Below, piece after piece: positions 18,746 to 29,155 of a DNA stretch of 64,000 nucleotides; the stretch's first letter is position 1; every line of letters begins with the position of its first letter. The translations under genes were made by a program, and so were the position numbers. The DNA is from Allobosea sp. CRIB-10. Its GTDB lineage: Bacteria; Pseudomonadota; Alphaproteobacteria; Rhizobiales; Beijerinckiaceae. The notes below the pieces were generated by a model. The model was not told the DNA's origin. It did no database searches and saw only the letters and a list, made by a program, of their open reading frames with translations. Location: positions 372,001 through 436,000 of the forward strand of contig NZ_FOKP01000001.1 of assembly GCF_900112185.1 (NCBI RefSeq), written 5' to 3'.

Positions 18746-21310
18746 ATGGCTTCCGGCGTAAGACGCGTCATGCGCCTTGCAGCTGCGACCGCGCTGGCGA
18801 CGACACTCGCCCCGGTCCTCGGCTGGACGAGCCTGGCCTACGCCCAAACTCCTGCGGCAAAGCCGCAGGAGCGTATGGTCGTCGATGCGCGCGAGCTCGT
18901 CTACGACAAGGACAACAACACCGTCTCGGCGGTGGGCGATGTCCAGATTCTCTATCAGGGCCGCACGATCGAAGCCGATCGCGTCGTCTATGACCGCCAG
19001 AGCAAGCGCGTCGTCGCGACCGGCAACGCCCGCATCACCGAATCCAACGGCACGGTGATTACCGGCGACCGTTTCAACCTGACCGACGATTTCCGCGACG
19101 GCTTCATCGACTCGCTGCGCGTCGTGAACACCGACAAGACGCGCTTCTCGGCGCCGCGCGCCGAGCGCACCGACGGCGAGGTCTTCGTCTTCGACAAGGG
19201 CATCTACACCGCCTGCGAGCCCTGCGTCGATCAGCCCGAGCGTCCGCCGTTCTGGCAGGTCCGCGCGGCCCGGATCATTCACAAGAAATCCGAGCAGATG
19301 ATCTATTACGAGGATGCCCGGCTCGAGTTCGCCGGCATCCCGATCGCCTATGTCCCGTTCATGTCGGGACCGGACGCGACCGTCAAACGCAAGACCGGTT
19401 TCCTGGCGCCGAAGTTCATCAACACCTCGGCGCTCGGCTTCGGCGTCGGCCTGCCCTATTTCATCAATCTCGCGCCGAATTACGATCTGACGCTGACGCC
19501 GACCTATCTTTCGCGCCAGGGCTTCCTCGGCCAGGCCGAATGGCGGCATCGCTTCGTCAACGGCTCGTACAACATCCGCGCCGCCGGTATCTTCCAGCAG
19601 GATCAGGACGCCTATCTGAAAAGCCCGCTCGGCGCCGGAGACGACAAGTTCCGCGGCTCGATCGAGACCTCCGGCAAGGTGTTCCTCAACCCGCGCTGGA
19701 CCTTCAGCTGGGATATTGCCGGCTCGACGGACCGCTATTTCTACAAGAATTACCGGATCCGCAGCGAGAGCATCACATCGACGAACTACCTGCAGGAATC
19801 GACCTCGACCGTCGCGCTGAACGGCCAGAGCTCTAACGCCTGGTTCGACATGCGCGGCTACTACTTCCAGCCGCTGACCTACAACGACTGGCAGAAGCAG
19901 CAGCCGATCGTGGCGCCGGTGGTCGACTACAACAAGCGGATCCATAAGCCGTCGATGATCGGCGGCGAGCTGTCGTTCACGGTCAACCTCACCCATCTGA
20001 CCCGCGAGGCGGCTTCCTTCAAGGAGCTTCCTGTCCAGAAAACCTATCTGATCTCCAGCCCGGGCAATGCGGCGACGGGCGATCCTGCCTATTTGCTGTA
20101 TGATGGGTGCGCGGTCTATCAGAAGGACAAATGCTTGGTTACGGGCCTTGCGGGCTCGATCGCAAGGGCGACCGCGCAACTCGACTGGCGGCGCAACATC
20201 GTCGACCCGATCGGCCAGGTCTGGACGCCTTACGCCTCGCTCAGAGCCGACGTGTTCTCGATCAACCCGAACACGACGAAATACTTCAACGCCAATGTCA
20301 CGACGATCGCCGATGCCTCGGACGAGGTCTTTGGCCGCGCGATGCCGGCGGTCGGCCTGATGTATCGTTTCCCCTTCGTCGCAACGACCTCCTGGGGCAC
20401 CCACATCGTCGAGCCGGTCGCGCAGGTCGTGGCACGCCCGAACGAGACGAACAGCTTGCGCGTCGCCAACGAGGATGCGCAGAGCCTCGTCTTCGACGAC
20501 ACCAACCTGTTCGAGTGGAACAAGTTCTCCGGCTTCGACCGCGTCGAGGGCGGCAGCCGCGCCAATATCGGCCTGCGTTACAGCGGCACGTTCGGCAAGG
20601 ATTCTTACGCTAGCCTGCTGGTGGGCCAGTCCTATCACCTCGGCGGTCGCAACTCCTACGCGAGCGGCGACCTGGTCAATACCGGCCTTAATTCGGGACT
20701 GGACACCCGCCGTTCCGACTTTGTCGCCAAGGCGCAATACCAGCCGTTCAAGGGCCTGCTGCTCCAGGGCGGCGGCCGCTTCAACGAGAGCACCTTCGAG
20801 GCGCAGCGAATCGACGCGTCGGCTGCGTTCAATTACAGGTTTCTCTCGACGACGATCGGCTATGGCCGTTACGAGCCGCAGCCCGACCTCGGCATTCCGC
20901 GCCGTCGCGAAGGCCTGAGCCTCACTCAGAGCATTTCCTTCGCTCAGTACTGGAGCGTGCGCGGCAGCGTTCTGTTCGATCTCGACAAATACAAGTACGA
21001 CCGCGAACGCTATCGCGAGGCGTTGGCACTTCACCAGCAGTACCCCGCCTGGGTTTCCAATCCGGTCTATCCGAACACCGGCCCGCTCCAGGCGGCATCG
21101 ACCTCGGTGGGGGTACGCTATCAGGACGAGTGCACGATCTTCGACGTATCCTATACGCAGTCTTACGCCGATCGCGCCGTCAACGGCTCGCGGTCGAGCG
21201 ACACGCGGACCGTCATGTTCCGCCTCGAACTGCGCACGCTCGGCGAGATCAGCTATTCGCAAAACCTCGGCTCGAGCAGCTCGGGCGACGGTGTCGCCTC
21301 CAGCAACTGA
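18746..21310 (+). CDS. lptD: LPS-assembly outer-membrane protein LptD
   Basis: An 854-residue protein with a signal peptide cleaved near AYAQ (about residue 32), an OstA jellyroll (about 45-160, [21 protein letters not shown]) and a long C-terminal beta barrel. The CEPC pair (about 155-158) and the C-terminal [14 protein letters not shown] segment supply cysteines comparable to the LptD disulfides. LptD with the lipoprotein LptE inserts LPS into the outer leaflet. In most proteobacteria surA follows lptD; here pdxA follows directly. Confidence 0.94.
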   Translation: MASGVRRVMRLAAATALATTLAPVLGWTSLAYAQTPAAKPQERMVVDARELVYDKDNNTVSAVGDVQILYQGRTIEADRVVYDRQSKRVVATGNARITESNGTVITGDRFNLTDDFRDGFIDSLRVVNTDKTRFSAPRAERTDGEVFVFDKGIYTACEPCVDQPERPPFWQVRAARIIHKKSEQMIYYEDARLEFAGIPIAYVPFMSGPDATVKRKTGFLAPKFINTSALGFGVGLPYFINLAPNYDLTLTPTYLSRQGFLGQAEWRHRFVNGSYNIRAAGIFQQDQDAYLKSPLGAGDDKFRGSIETSGKVFLNPRWTFSWDIAGSTDRYFYKNYRIRSESITSTNYLQESTSTVALNGQSSNAWFDMRGYYFQPLTYNDWQKQQPIVAPVVDYNKRIHKPSMIGGELSFTVNLTHLTREAASFKELPVQKTYLISSPGNAATGDPAYLLYDGCAVYQKDKCLVTGLAGSIARATAQLDWRRNIVDPIGQVWTPYASLRADVFSINPNTTKYFNANVTTIADASDEVFGRAMPAVGLMYRFPFVATTSWGTHIVEPVAQVVARPNETNSLRVANEDAQSLVFDDTNLFEWNKFSGFDRVEGGSRANIGLRYSGTFGKDSYASLLVGQSYHLGGRNSYASGDLVNTGLNSGLDTRRSDFVAKAQYQPFKGLLLQGGGRFNESTFEAQRIDASAAFNYRFLSTTIGYGRYEPQPDLGIPRRREGLSLTQSISFAQYWSVRGSVLFDLDKYKYDRERYREALALHQQYPAWVSNPVYPNTGPLQAASTSVGVRYQDECTIFDVSYTQSYADRAVNGSRSSDTRTVMFRLELRTLGEISYSQNLGSSSSGDGVASSN

Positions 21311-21353
21311 CGACCTTGCCGACGCTGTCGAAGGCAATCGGGAAGGCGCACTC

Positions 21354-22373
21354 GTGAGCGTGCGCCTCCTGGCTTTGACGCAAGGCGATCCGGCCGGGAT
21401 CGGCCCCGAGCTGGCGCTCGCCGCCTGGCGACTGCGCCAGGAGCGGGCCATTCCGCCCTTCGCCTATCTCGGCTCGGTGGCAGTGCTCGCCGGGCTGAAC
21501 GAGCGGCTCGGCCTGCGCGTGCCGGTGCGGCCGGTCGGCTGGGACCAGGCCGAAGCCTGTTTTGCGACCGCTCTGCCGGTGATCGCGCTCGAAAATGCCC
21601 CGCTGGCCCGAGCCGGAACGCCTGATCCGGCCAATGCAGTCGGCGTCATAGAGGCCATCGAGCGGGGCGTCGAAGCGGTCGAGACGGGGCGAGCTGCTGC
21701 GCTCGTCACCAATCCGATCGCCAAGAGCGTGCTTTACGCCGCCGGCTTCCAGCATCCCGGCCATACCGAGTTCCTGGCGGAATTGGCGGGCCGCGGCCGC
21801 GAAGCGACACCGCGGCCGGTGATGATGATCTGGTCGGAAGAACTCGCCGTCATTCCGGTGACGATCCACATCCCGTTGGAGGCGGTGCCACGGCAGCTGA
21901 CGACGGAGCTGATCGTCGAGACTGGCTGGATCGCCGCATCCGACCTCACGCGCCGGTTCGGCGTCGCGCGTCCGCGATTGGCTCTGTGCGGGCTCAACCC
22001 GCATGCCGGCGAAGGCGGCTCGCTCGGCAAGGAGGACGCGGCGGTGATCGCGCCGGCCGTCGAGCAGCTGCGGGCGCTCGGCATCGAGGCGAGCGGCCCC
22101 TACCCGGCCGACACCCTGTTCCATGCGCGGGCACGCGCGGGCTACGACGTGGCGCTCGGCATGTATCACGACCAGGCGCTGATCCCGATCAAGACGATCG
22201 CCTTCGACGAGGGCGTCAACGTCACGCTCGGCCTGCCCTTCATCCGGACCTCGCCGGACCACGGCACCGCTTTCGACATCGCCGGCAAAGGCATCGCGCG
22301 GCCGGACAGCCTGTGCGCGGCCTTGCGGCTCGCGGCCCGCATGGCAGCGGCCGAGCGCGGAGAGCCGATGTGA
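21354..22373 (+). CDS. pdxA: 4-hydroxythreonine-4-phosphate dehydrogenase PdxA
   Basis: GTG at 21354 is chosen because GGAAGG lies about 7 bases upstream and the product (339 residues) begins just before the conserved [15 protein letters not shown] block. PdxA oxidises 4-phosphohydroxy-L-threonine in the DXP-dependent vitamin B6 pathway. Metal ligands are visible in HPGHTEFLA and MYHDQALIP, and NPHAGE is present. It overlaps rsmA by four bases (GTGA). The gene begins 43 bp after lptD with no surA between them. Confidence 0.94.
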   Translation: MSVRLLALTQGDPAGIGPELALAAWRLRQERAIPPFAYLGSVAVLAGLNERLGLRVPVRPVGWDQAEACFATALPVIALENAPLARAGTPDPANAVGVIEAIERGVEAVETGRAAALVTNPIAKSVLYAAGFQHPGHTEFLAELAGRGREATPRPVMMIWSEELAVIPVTIHIPLEAVPRQLTTELIVETGWIAASDLTRRFGVARPRLALCGLNPHAGEGGSLGKEDAAVIAPAVEQLRALGIEASGPYPADTLFHARARAGYDVALGMYHDQALIPIKTIAFDEGVNVTLGLPFIRTSPDHGTAFDIAGKGIARPDSLCAALRLAARMAAAERGEPM

Positions 22374-23233
22374 GCGGGGTAACCAGCCAGGACGGGCTGC
22401 CGCCGCTGCGCGAGGTGGTCGAGCGCCATGGGCTCATGGCGCAGAAGGCGCTCGGCCAGAACTTCCTCTTCGACCTCAATCTGACCGGCCGGATCGCCCG
22501 GGCCGCCGGCCCGCTCGAAGGCCAGACCGTGGTCGAGATCGGGCCCGGCCCCGGCGGGCTGACCCGCGCCTTGCTTGCGAACGGAGCAGGCCGCGTCATC
22601 GCCATCGAGCGTGACCGGCGCTGCCTGCCTGCTCTGGCCGAGATCGCCGCGCATTATCCGGGCCAGCTCGATGTCGTCGACGGGGATGCGCTCGCGGTCG
22701 ATCTTTCGAATCTGCTCGGCGGCAATCCGGCTCAGATCGTCGCCAACCTGCCCTATAATATCGGCACGCCGCTGCTGGTCGGCTGGCTCAGCGCCGAGCC
22801 CTGGCCGCCCTGGTGGATGTCCCTGACGCTGATGTTCCAGCGCGAGGTCGCAGAGCGCATCGTCGCGACGCCGGAACAGCGTGCCGCTTATGGCCGCCTT
22901 GCCGTGCTCGCCAACTGGCGCTGCGAGACCAAGATCCTGTTCGACGTGCCCAAGACCGCCTTCGTGCCGCAGCCGAAGATCACCTCATCGATCGTCCAGC
23001 TGGTGCCGCGCCTTCAGCCGGAGCCCTGCGACCGACGCTTGCTCGAACGGGTGACGCTCGCCGCCTTCGGCCAGCGCCGCAAGATGCTGCGGCAGAGCCT
23101 CAAGGCGGTGCTCGCCGAGCCGGCAGCGATGATCGAGGCTGCTGGTCTGTCGCCGACCATGCGGGCCGAGGAGGTCCCGGTCAGCGGCTTCGTCGCGCTC
23201 GCCAATGCGTTTGCGTCGACTGCCCGGAGCTGA
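22370..23233 (+). CDS. rsmA: 16S rRNA dimethyladenosine methyltransferase RsmA (KsgA)
   Basis: The GTG at 22370 overlaps the pdxA stop, giving 287 residues. RsmA dimethylates two adjacent adenosines in helix 45 of 16S rRNA during 30S maturation. The N-terminal [10 protein letters not shown] motif, SAM-binding [10 protein letters not shown], acidic IERD and the catalytic [11 protein letters not shown] motif are intact, followed by the C-terminal helical domain with [13 protein letters not shown]. The gene abuts the convergent gmk with no spacer (stop codons form TGATCA). Confidence 0.95.
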   Translation: MSGVTSQDGLPPLREVVERHGLMAQKALGQNFLFDLNLTGRIARAAGPLEGQTVVEIGPGPGGLTRALLANGAGRVIAIERDRRCLPALAEIAAHYPGQLDVVDGDALAVDLSNLLGGNPAQIVANLPYNIGTPLLVGWLSAEPWPPWWMSLTLMFQREVAERIVATPEQRAAYGRLAVLANWRCETKILFDVPKTAFVPQPKITSSIVQLVPRLQPEPCDRRLLERVTLAAFGQRRKMLRQSLKAVLAEPAAMIEAAGLSPTMRAEEVPVSGFVALANAFASTARS

Positions 23234-23887
23234 TCAGCCGACCTGCTCGGCCAGCAAGGTCTCGACGAAGGCCGGCATTCCGGTGGCGCGGCTGCGCTTC
23301 AGCCTCTCGGCCGCCAGGATCGAGCGGACAGACTCATAGGCGGCGCCGAGATCGTCGTTGATGATGACGTAGTCGTAGACATTCCAGCGCGCGATCTCGT
23401 CGCGGGCATTGGCGAGGCGGCGCGCGATCACCTCCGGCGCATCCTCGGCGCGCCGGACAAGCCGCGAGCGCAGCTCCGCCATCGAGGGCGGCAGGATGAA
23501 GATCGCGACGACGTCCTCGCGCGCCTTTTCCAGGATCTGCTGCGTGCCCTGATAGTCGATGTCGAACAGGACGTCGCGCCCTGCCTTCAACGCCGCCTCG
23601 ACCGGCTTGCGTGGCGTGCCATAGCCATTGCCATGGACCTCGGCCGATTCCAGCAGCTCGTCGCGATCGCGCAGCTGGTCGAAGGCCTCGCGATCGATGA
23701 AGCGGTAATGGACCCCGTCGATCTCCGAGGGACGCCGCCCGCGCGTCGTCACCGAGATCGACAGGTCGAGATTCGTCTCCTTCTGCGACAGCGTCCGCGT
23801 CAGCGTCGACTTGCCGGCGCCGGAAGGCGAGGACAGGACCAGCATCAGGCCGCGGCGGGCCGGGCGAATGAGATCGGCCATCGCCAT
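23234..23887 (-). CDS. gmk: Guanylate kinase
   Basis: A roughly 217-residue enzyme that phosphorylates GMP to GDP. The P-loop is [10 protein letters not shown], followed by the GMP-binding [19 protein letters not shown] and YGTPRKPVE segments. Three starts are possible (GTG 23890, ATG 23887, ATG 23881); 23887 gives a TGATG overlap with the yicC stop. Sharing a junction with yicC implies a two-gene operon, a common arrangement in proteobacteria. Confidence 0.94.
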   Translation of the reverse strand: MAMADLIRPARRGLMLVLSSPSGAGKSTLTRTLSQKETNLDLSISVTTRGRRPSEIDGVHYRFIDREAFDQLRDRDELLESAEVHGNGYGTPRKPVEAALKAGRDVLFDIDYQGTQQILEKAREDVVAIFILPPSMAELRSRLVRRAEDAPEVIARRLANARDEIARWNVYDYVIINDDLGAAYESVRSILAAERLKRSRATGMPAFVETLLAEQVG

Positions 23888-24768
23888 CACTCCACGTTCT
23901 GGACCTGCTCGCGCAGCTGGTCGACCGTCGTGCGCAGCTCCAATCCGATCCGCGACAGCCCGGGATCGCCAGCCTTGGCGCAGAGCGTCGAGGCCTCCCG
24001 GCCGAATTCCTGCGCCAGGAAATCGAGCTTGCGGCCGATCGGGCCGCCCTGGGCGAGCAGCTCACGCAGGGCCGCGACATGGGCATGCAGCCGGTCGATC
24101 TCCTCGCGGATATCGGCCTTCACCGCCAGAAGCGCGGCCTCCTGGTGCAGGCGCTGCGGCTCCAGCGCGGTGCTCGCTTCCAGCAGAGCAGCGACCTGCC
24201 CGGCAAGACGCGCGCGAATGGCTTCGACACTGCGGCCGGGATGGCCTTCGGCTTCGACCGTCAAGCGGGCGATGCTGTCGAGATGGCCGGAGAGGATCGC
24301 CTCGAGCGCCCGGCCCTCGGCGAGCCGCGCCTGCTTCAGCGCCGCGATCGTCTCCGCCAGCGCTGCCAGCACCGGCTTTTCGAGCTCAGACAGCGCATCG
24401 CCACTCTCTTCGGATATCTCGACGACGCCGCGGATCGCCAGCAGGCCGTCAAGCGTCGCCGGTGCGATGCCGGCCGGCAGCTTCACCTGGCTCGCGGCCT
24501 CGATCAGGGCGGCGAGCGCCTCCTGATTGATGCGCGGGCGCGGGGCCGACGCTTCGCTGGTGACCGCCAGGCTGGCATGGAGGGTGCCGCGCGCGAAGGC
24601 GGCAGAGAACTGCTTGCGTGCCGCTTCCGAGAAGCTGTCGAAACCCGGGGGAACGCGAACACGGACATCGAGGCCGCGGCCATTGACGCTGCGAACCTCC
24701 CAGGCGAAGGCGTGCATGCCGGCGGTTCCAGCCACCCGGGCGAACCCCGTCATGCTCTCGATCGTCAT
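23887..24768 (-). CDS. yicC: YicC family endoribonuclease
   Basis: A 293-residue protein starting at [11 protein letters not shown] (ATG 24768); a second ATG at 24777 is an alternative. The N-terminal YicC domain includes the [16 protein letters not shown] block, and the C-terminal DUF1732 segment includes [31 protein letters not shown] and the last helix. Members have been reported as endoribonucleases affecting mRNA stability. It is directly upstream of gmk. Confidence 0.9.
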   Translation of the reverse strand: MTIESMTGFARVAGTAGMHAFAWEVRSVNGRGLDVRVRVPPGFDSFSEAARKQFSAAFARGTLHASLAVTSEASAPRPRINQEALAALIEAASQVKLPAGIAPATLDGLLAIRGVVEISEESGDALSELEKPVLAALAETIAALKQARLAEGRALEAILSGHLDSIARLTVEAEGHPGRSVEAIRARLAGQVAALLEASTALEPQRLHQEAALLAVKADIREEIDRLHAHVAALRELLAQGGPIGRKLDFLAQEFGREASTLCAKAGDPGLSRIGLELRTTVDQLREQVQNVE

Positions 24769-24885
24769 ATCTTTCATACCCTCATCCGGAATGCGGCCGG
24801 ACCGTAGAGAGGCAGTGCGCCGGTCGCAAGCCGCCGGCACAGCAAATTTGGGGGCAGCGCCCGGCTGACTGCTCTCAGGCCCCAA

Positions 24886-26322
24886 TCAATCGGTCGCCAC
24901 TCCGCTGTCCGCAATATATGCGTCCGCAGCCTGACCGAGCCGCCTGGCGGCAGCGGTCAAATCACGACTGTCATGCCCTGAAAAGCCGAGGATGAAACCT
25001 TCCATCCCACCCGGCGACAGGCTGGCCTCGGACAGCAATCTCGTTTCGACCGCAGCCATGGCGCGAATGCGGGCGCCGGCGTCGATGGGGAGGCCGGCGG
25101 GGAGATAGGCGACCAGATGCAGGCCCTGCGGCGGCACGACGACGCGCAACCGGCCGCGGCTCGCCTGCCCCAGCGCCGATGCAACGGTTTCGCGGGCCTG
25201 ACGATAGCGCAGGCGCGCACGCCGAAGATGCGCGGCAAGCATACCATTCGACATCAAATCGGCCACGGCGTCCGCCAGGAAGGCAGGCGGAAAGCGATCA
25301 GCGGCGCTCCTGGCCTTGATCACTTGCTCGGCAATAGCCCGAGGCAGGACGAGATATGCAAGGCGCAAGGACGGAAACAGCGTCTTGGAGAAGGTGCCGC
25401 TATAGATCACCCGCTCTCCACCAAGGCCGGCCAGCGCCGTGAGCGGTGGCCCGGCATAGCGAAACTCGCTGTCGTAGTCGTCTTCGATGATCCAGGCCTG
25501 TGCCGCACTCGCCCAATCCAGCAGCGCGACCCGCCGCGCCATGCTCATGGTGACCCCGGTCGGAAACTGATGCGAGGGGGTCACGTAGGCGGCCCGCGCC
25601 AAGGGGGCGAGCGCCCGGCCATCGCTGACCCTGATGCCTTCGCCATCGACGGGCACCGGGATCAATCGCATCCCGGCGGCGCGCAAGGTGCCATGGGCTG
25701 CGTAATAGCCCGGCTCTTCCAGCCAGATCGCTTCGCCTGGGGACAACAGGGCTTCGGCGCACAAGCGCAAGCCCTGCTGCGTGCCGCCGGTGATCATGAT
25801 GCAGCCGGGATCGCAACGAATGCCCCGGCTGGACGCGAGATGTCGGGCGATCTCGGCTCGAAGCTTCAGGCTGCCGCGTGGATCGCCATAGCCGAGCTGC
25901 TCAGCGCTCGCCGCAACGACATGACGGCGAACGCTCGCGCCGAACTGGCGCAGCAGGCCGCCATCGACATGAGTCCGTCCCAAGGCAAAGGCGCGGCTCG
26001 GAAGAGTTTCGACGTCTAGCCGGGCGGGGGCCGCAGCTGACTGTGCCGCCGGAAGATCGTCCGCCACATAGGTGCCGGAGCCTTGCCGGGCCTCCGCCAA
26101 TCCGTCGCCGAGGAGCTGTTCATAGGCTGCGACGACGGCATTGCGAGACAGGCCAAATTGCTCGGCCAGCGCCCTGCTCGATGGCAGCTTCAGCCCAGGA
26201 CGCAAACGGCCGTCGACGATCGCTACGCGCAGGGCGGCATGAATCCGCGACGCCTGATTGGGAATGCCCGCATCCAATGCGATCGGCAGGTCGACCGTTC
26301 GTCGCGATGAAGTGGTTGCCAT
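24886..26322 (-). CDS. MocR/PdxR-type regulator (GntR helix-turn-helix fused to aminotransferase domain)
   Basis: From ATG 26322 the protein has 478 residues; an upstream ATG at 26364 would place the operator-like repeats inside the gene and is less likely. Residues about 10-80 form a winged helix (LPSSRALAEQFGLSRNAVVAAYEQLLGDGL, partly quoted). The remainder is a type I PLP-dependent aminotransferase fold with the PLP lysine in SGTFSKTLFPSLRL and a DDYDSEFRY motif. MocR regulators usually sense PLP or an amino-acid adduct and control a divergent gene; here that is an MFS transporter. The pair interrupts the usual yicC-mltG neighbourhood. Confidence 0.88.
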   Translation of the reverse strand: MATTSSRRTVDLPIALDAGIPNQASRIHAALRVAIVDGRLRPGLKLPSSRALAEQFGLSRNAVVAAYEQLLGDGLAEARQGSGTYVADDLPAAQSAAAPARLDVETLPSRAFALGRTHVDGGLLRQFGASVRRHVVAASAEQLGYGDPRGSLKLRAEIARHLASSRGIRCDPGCIMITGGTQQGLRLCAEALLSPGEAIWLEEPGYYAAHGTLRAAGMRLIPVPVDGEGIRVSDGRALAPLARAAYVTPSHQFPTGVTMSMARRVALLDWASAAQAWIIEDDYDSEFRYAGPPLTALAGLGGERVIYSGTFSKTLFPSLRLAYLVLPRAIAEQVIKARSAADRFPPAFLADAVADLMSNGMLAAHLRRARLRYRQARETVASALGQASRGRLRVVVPPQGLHLVAYLPAGLPIDAGARIRAMAAVETRLLSEASLSPGGMEGFILGFSGHDSRDLTAAARRLGQAADAYIADSGVATD

Positions 26323-26358
26323 TTCCACTCTCAAAGTGGGCCTATCAACAACCACTTT
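26310..26358. promoter_or_regulatory. Operator-like inverted repeats between MocR and MFS genes
   Basis: Four AGTGG/CCACT half-sites lie in 49 bp: AAGTGG at 26310, CCACT at 26325, AAAGTGG at 26333-26339 and CCACTTT at 26352-26358. AAAGTGG/CCACTTT is a perfect 7-bp inverted pair, and AGTGGTTG (26311-26318) with CAACCACT (26349-26356) is a perfect 8-bp outer pair. The position between divergent regulator and transporter is that of an autoregulatory operator. The first site falls within the first MocR codons. Confidence 0.55.
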
Positions 26359-26405
26359 CGCCATGCGACGCCTTTCGAGTCAAACGGCGAGCTGAGAGGC
26401 AGATC

Positions 26406-27608
26406 ATGCGTGGAATCGGTGTGGCCTTGTTGTTCCTCGGCGCCCTGCTGACTGCGACGGGCTATGGCGCGACATTCTTGCTGACGGAGCATTTCCGCAA
26501 TCTCGGCGGCAGCGAGATCGAGACCGGCAGGGTTCTCGCCGGCGCGATGGTCGGCACCTTTGTCGGAGTTCCGCTGATCGGATGGGTCGGCGCCCGGTTC
26601 GGCGGCGCGCGCCTCGCCGCGATCGGGTCCGTGCTGGTCGCAGCCGGCTACCTGCTGCTCGCCGGCATCACCTCTCTCTCCAGCGCCATCGTGATCGCCG
26701 GCTTCATGGTCGGCTGCGGCTGGGGGATGTTCTATCTGGCCGCCCCGATCGCGGTTTCGGAACGGGTGAGCGATCTCGATCGCGGCTTCTGGTTCACGCG
26801 CTTCGGCGCATTCCAGATGGCGGGCATCGGTGGCGGACCGGCATTGGCCCTGCTCTTCGTCAACATGTTCGGCCTATCGACCACCTCGCTCTTCCGCCTG
26901 CTCGCGCTCGCCTGCCTGTGTGCCGCCGCCTGCTTGTGGGCATTCGAGCTGACCACGCCTCGGCCGGCTCGCACCCTCGCCGCCGGCACACGGGCATCAA
27001 AGGATTGGGTCAGGTCGATCATTCCCCTGGCCGGAACCAGGGCGATCTATCCAATTCTCATGGTGGGGACTGGCGCTTGCGTCTTCACGGGCATGCTGAC
27101 GTTCCAGAGCTCGCTGGTTCGCGACAGCGGCCTCGACGCCAGTTTGTATTTCACGACTTATGCACTCGTGGTCGTCGTCGCACGCTTTACGCTCGCGCCT
27201 GCCATCAACCGCGCCGATGGCAACCGCATGTCGGTCCTGTTGCTCATCCTGATGTCGGCTGGCGTTCTGACCTACTTCGCCATCGGCTATGGCGCGCCGG
27301 TGCAGGTCGTCAGTGGCATCCTGCTGGGCCTCGGCTATGGGCTGGTCTATACCGTCATTCAGACGCAAGTCGTCAACGATGCGCCGGACGCTCACCGCAC
27401 CGGCGCCCTGACATGGTTCGTCATGTCGTATTTCGTCGGAATCTTCGGTTTCCCGGCGATCGGCGGCTGGCTGATCGTCCACTGGGGCACCCAGGCTTTC
27501 CTAGCGGTCGTCCTCGCCTGTGCGCTGATCGAGCTTGCTCTGGCCCTCGTGCGAAACCGATCCCGCGCGAGCAATGATGATGCTGCTCTGACCGCTCCCC
27601 GCCCCTAG
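26406..27608 (+). CDS. Major facilitator superfamily transporter
   Basis: A 400-residue polytopic membrane protein starting at ATG 26406, preceded by GAGAGGCAG. It has about twelve hydrophobic helices with the break and polar loop near residue 190-200. The GWVGARFGGARLAAIGS segment after helix 2 is the MFS motif A position. The substrate is not readable; control by a divergent MocR regulator suggests export or uptake of an amine, amino acid or vitamer. It is convergent with mltG. Confidence 0.82.
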   Translation: MRGIGVALLFLGALLTATGYGATFLLTEHFRNLGGSEIETGRVLAGAMVGTFVGVPLIGWVGARFGGARLAAIGSVLVAAGYLLLAGITSLSSAIVIAGFMVGCGWGMFYLAAPIAVSERVSDLDRGFWFTRFGAFQMAGIGGGPALALLFVNMFGLSTTSLFRLLALACLCAAACLWAFELTTPRPARTLAAGTRASKDWVRSIIPLAGTRAIYPILMVGTGACVFTGMLTFQSSLVRDSGLDASLYFTTYALVVVVARFTLAPAINRADGNRMSVLLLILMSAGVLTYFAIGYGAPVQVVSGILLGLGYGLVYTVIQTQVVNDAPDAHRTGALTWFVMSYFVGIFGFPAIGGWLIVHWGTQAFLAVVLACALIELALALVRNRSRASNDDAALTAPRP

Positions 27609-27644
27609 TTGGGGATGTTGCCGCAGGGCAACGCCTCACATGCG

Positions 27645-29021
27645 TCAGGGCTTGAGCTGCGGCACTTGCTTCGGGCTGTTGAGGTCGAAGGTCTTGTTCA
27701 GCAGCGGGTCGCGCGTCGTGCCTTCAGAGGCGTCGAAGGCGCGTGCCCTCGTGCCGGCTGGACCGCTTGCCGCACGGCGGTTGCCCGGAACCGGGAAGGT
27801 CTCTGGTTCGGCGCCATCGGGCGCAGTCGCCGCCTGGTTGTCCGGACGAGGGCCGGCCGGCGCCTCGCTGCGCTGATCAGGTCCCGGAGGCGGCTCGGCT
27901 CGGTCGACGCCACCATCGACGGCAGGCCGGCCGGAGTCGCGCCTTGCCGATTCAACCTGACGCCAGCGCGCGACGTTGCGGTTGTGCTGCTCCAGGGTCT
28001 CGGCGAAGGCGTGGCCACCGCTGCCGTCCGCGACGAAGTAGAGATCCTTGGTCCGCGAATGGTTGACCACCGCTTCCAGCGCCGCGCGACCCGGATTGGC
28101 GATCGGTCCCGGCGGCAGGCCGTCGATCACATAGGTGTTGTAGGGCGTCGGCTGGGTGATCTCGGGGCGCGTGATGCCGCGTCCGAGCGTGCCCTTGCCG
28201 CCGACGAGGCCGTAGACGATCGTCGGGTCGGATTGCAGCTTCATCTTGCGGTTCAGCCGGTTGATGAAGACGCCAGCGACGCGCGGCCGCTCATCCGCCC
28301 GCCCCGTCTCCTTCTCGACGATCGAGGCGAGGATCACCAGCTCGGCCGGCGTCTTGATCGGCAGGTCGGCCGGACGCTTGGCCCAGACCTCGTTCAGGAT
28401 GCGGCGCTGCTCGCGCGTCATCCGGTCGACGATGGCCTGACGGGTCGAGCCGCGCTGGAATTTGTAGGTGTCGGGCAGTATCTGCCCCTCGCGCGGCACC
28501 TGGATGACGTCGCCGGAGAGCATATCGTTCTGCTGCAGGCGAGCCATGATCTGCTCGCTGGTCAGTCCCTCGGGGATGGTGATCGAATGCTCGACCGCCT
28601 TGCCCTCGGCGATGACGTCGAGAATGTCCTTCTGGCTGGCGCGCGCCTTGAACAGGTATTCGCCGGCCTTCAGGCTGGCCGCCTTGCCAGAGGTGTAGGC
28701 CGCGACCTTGAAGGCCCAGGGATGCTCGATCAATCCCTCGCGCTGCAGCAGGTCGGCGATCTCGGTCACCCCGTTCTCCTTCGGGATGATCAGGACGCGA
28801 TCGGTGGCGAGCGGTCCCGGCGCCTTGCTGCGGCTGTCGAGATAGGCGATGCCGCCGCCCAGCGCACCGGCCAGGACGAGGGCCGTCGTGAACAGACCGC
28901 TGAGCAGGGCGATGAAGGGCGAGCGTCGGCGTTTACGAAGCTTCGGCGGCGGAGCCGGCGGCGCGACGGGCTTCAATGCCTCGTTGGGACTCCGCGGCGC
29001 GACGCGAGGCGGTTGACTCAT
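27645..29021 (-). CDS. mltG: Endolytic murein transglycosylase MltG
   Basis: A 458-residue inner-membrane enzyme beginning at MSQPPRVAP (ATG 29021). A Pro-rich cytoplasmic N-terminus is followed by one helix (about 36-58), a LysM-like region and the YceG catalytic domain with the essential glutamate in ASIVEKETG and the LQSDPTIVYGL and LPPGPIANPGR motifs. MltG cleaves nascent glycan strands and so limits their length. About 95 C-terminal residues are Pro/Ala/Arg-rich and probably disordered, common in rhizobial homologues. It lies 134 bp downstream of fabF on the same strand. Confidence 0.92.
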   Translation of the reverse strand: MSQPPRVAPRSPNEALKPVAPPAPPPKLRKRRRSPFIALLSGLFTTALVLAGALGGGIAYLDSRSKAPGPLATDRVLIIPKENGVTEIADLLQREGLIEHPWAFKVAAYTSGKAASLKAGEYLFKARASQKDILDVIAEGKAVEHSITIPEGLTSEQIMARLQQNDMLSGDVIQVPREGQILPDTYKFQRGSTRQAIVDRMTREQRRILNEVWAKRPADLPIKTPAELVILASIVEKETGRADERPRVAGVFINRLNRKMKLQSDPTIVYGLVGGKGTLGRGITRPEITQPTPYNTYVIDGLPPGPIANPGRAALEAVVNHSRTKDLYFVADGSGGHAFAETLEQHNRNVARWRQVESARRDSGRPAVDGGVDRAEPPPGPDQRSEAPAGPRPDNQAATAPDGAEPETFPVPGNRRAASGPAGTRARAFDASEGTTRDPLLNKTFDLNSPKQVPQLKP

Positions 29022-29155
29022 GATGCTTTCGCCCGATTCCCTGACATCGCGCGCGGCGATGCCGGCGTCGACCCGATCCAATGGCAATGCCGGCCGCATA
29101 CTGGCACGGCGGCGGCGACAGGCTAGCGAAAATTGTGGCGAAAGCGCGCTTGTCC

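Noticed and set aside
18611-21451. A 946-residue open frame on the minus strand opposite lptD
   Set aside because: It is a GC-rich shadow of lptD, which is supported by homology, signal peptide and operon context. The antisense translation has no recognisable domain.
25878-26405. Upstream extension of the MFS transporter frame
   Set aside because: It overlaps the MocR gene antisense, and the transporter starts naturally at the first hydrophobic helix (ATG 26406).
27617-27632. GTTGCC-GCAG-GGCAAC hairpin between the MFS and mltG genes
   Set aside because: It is short (6 bp) with no T-run on either side, so I do not call a terminator.
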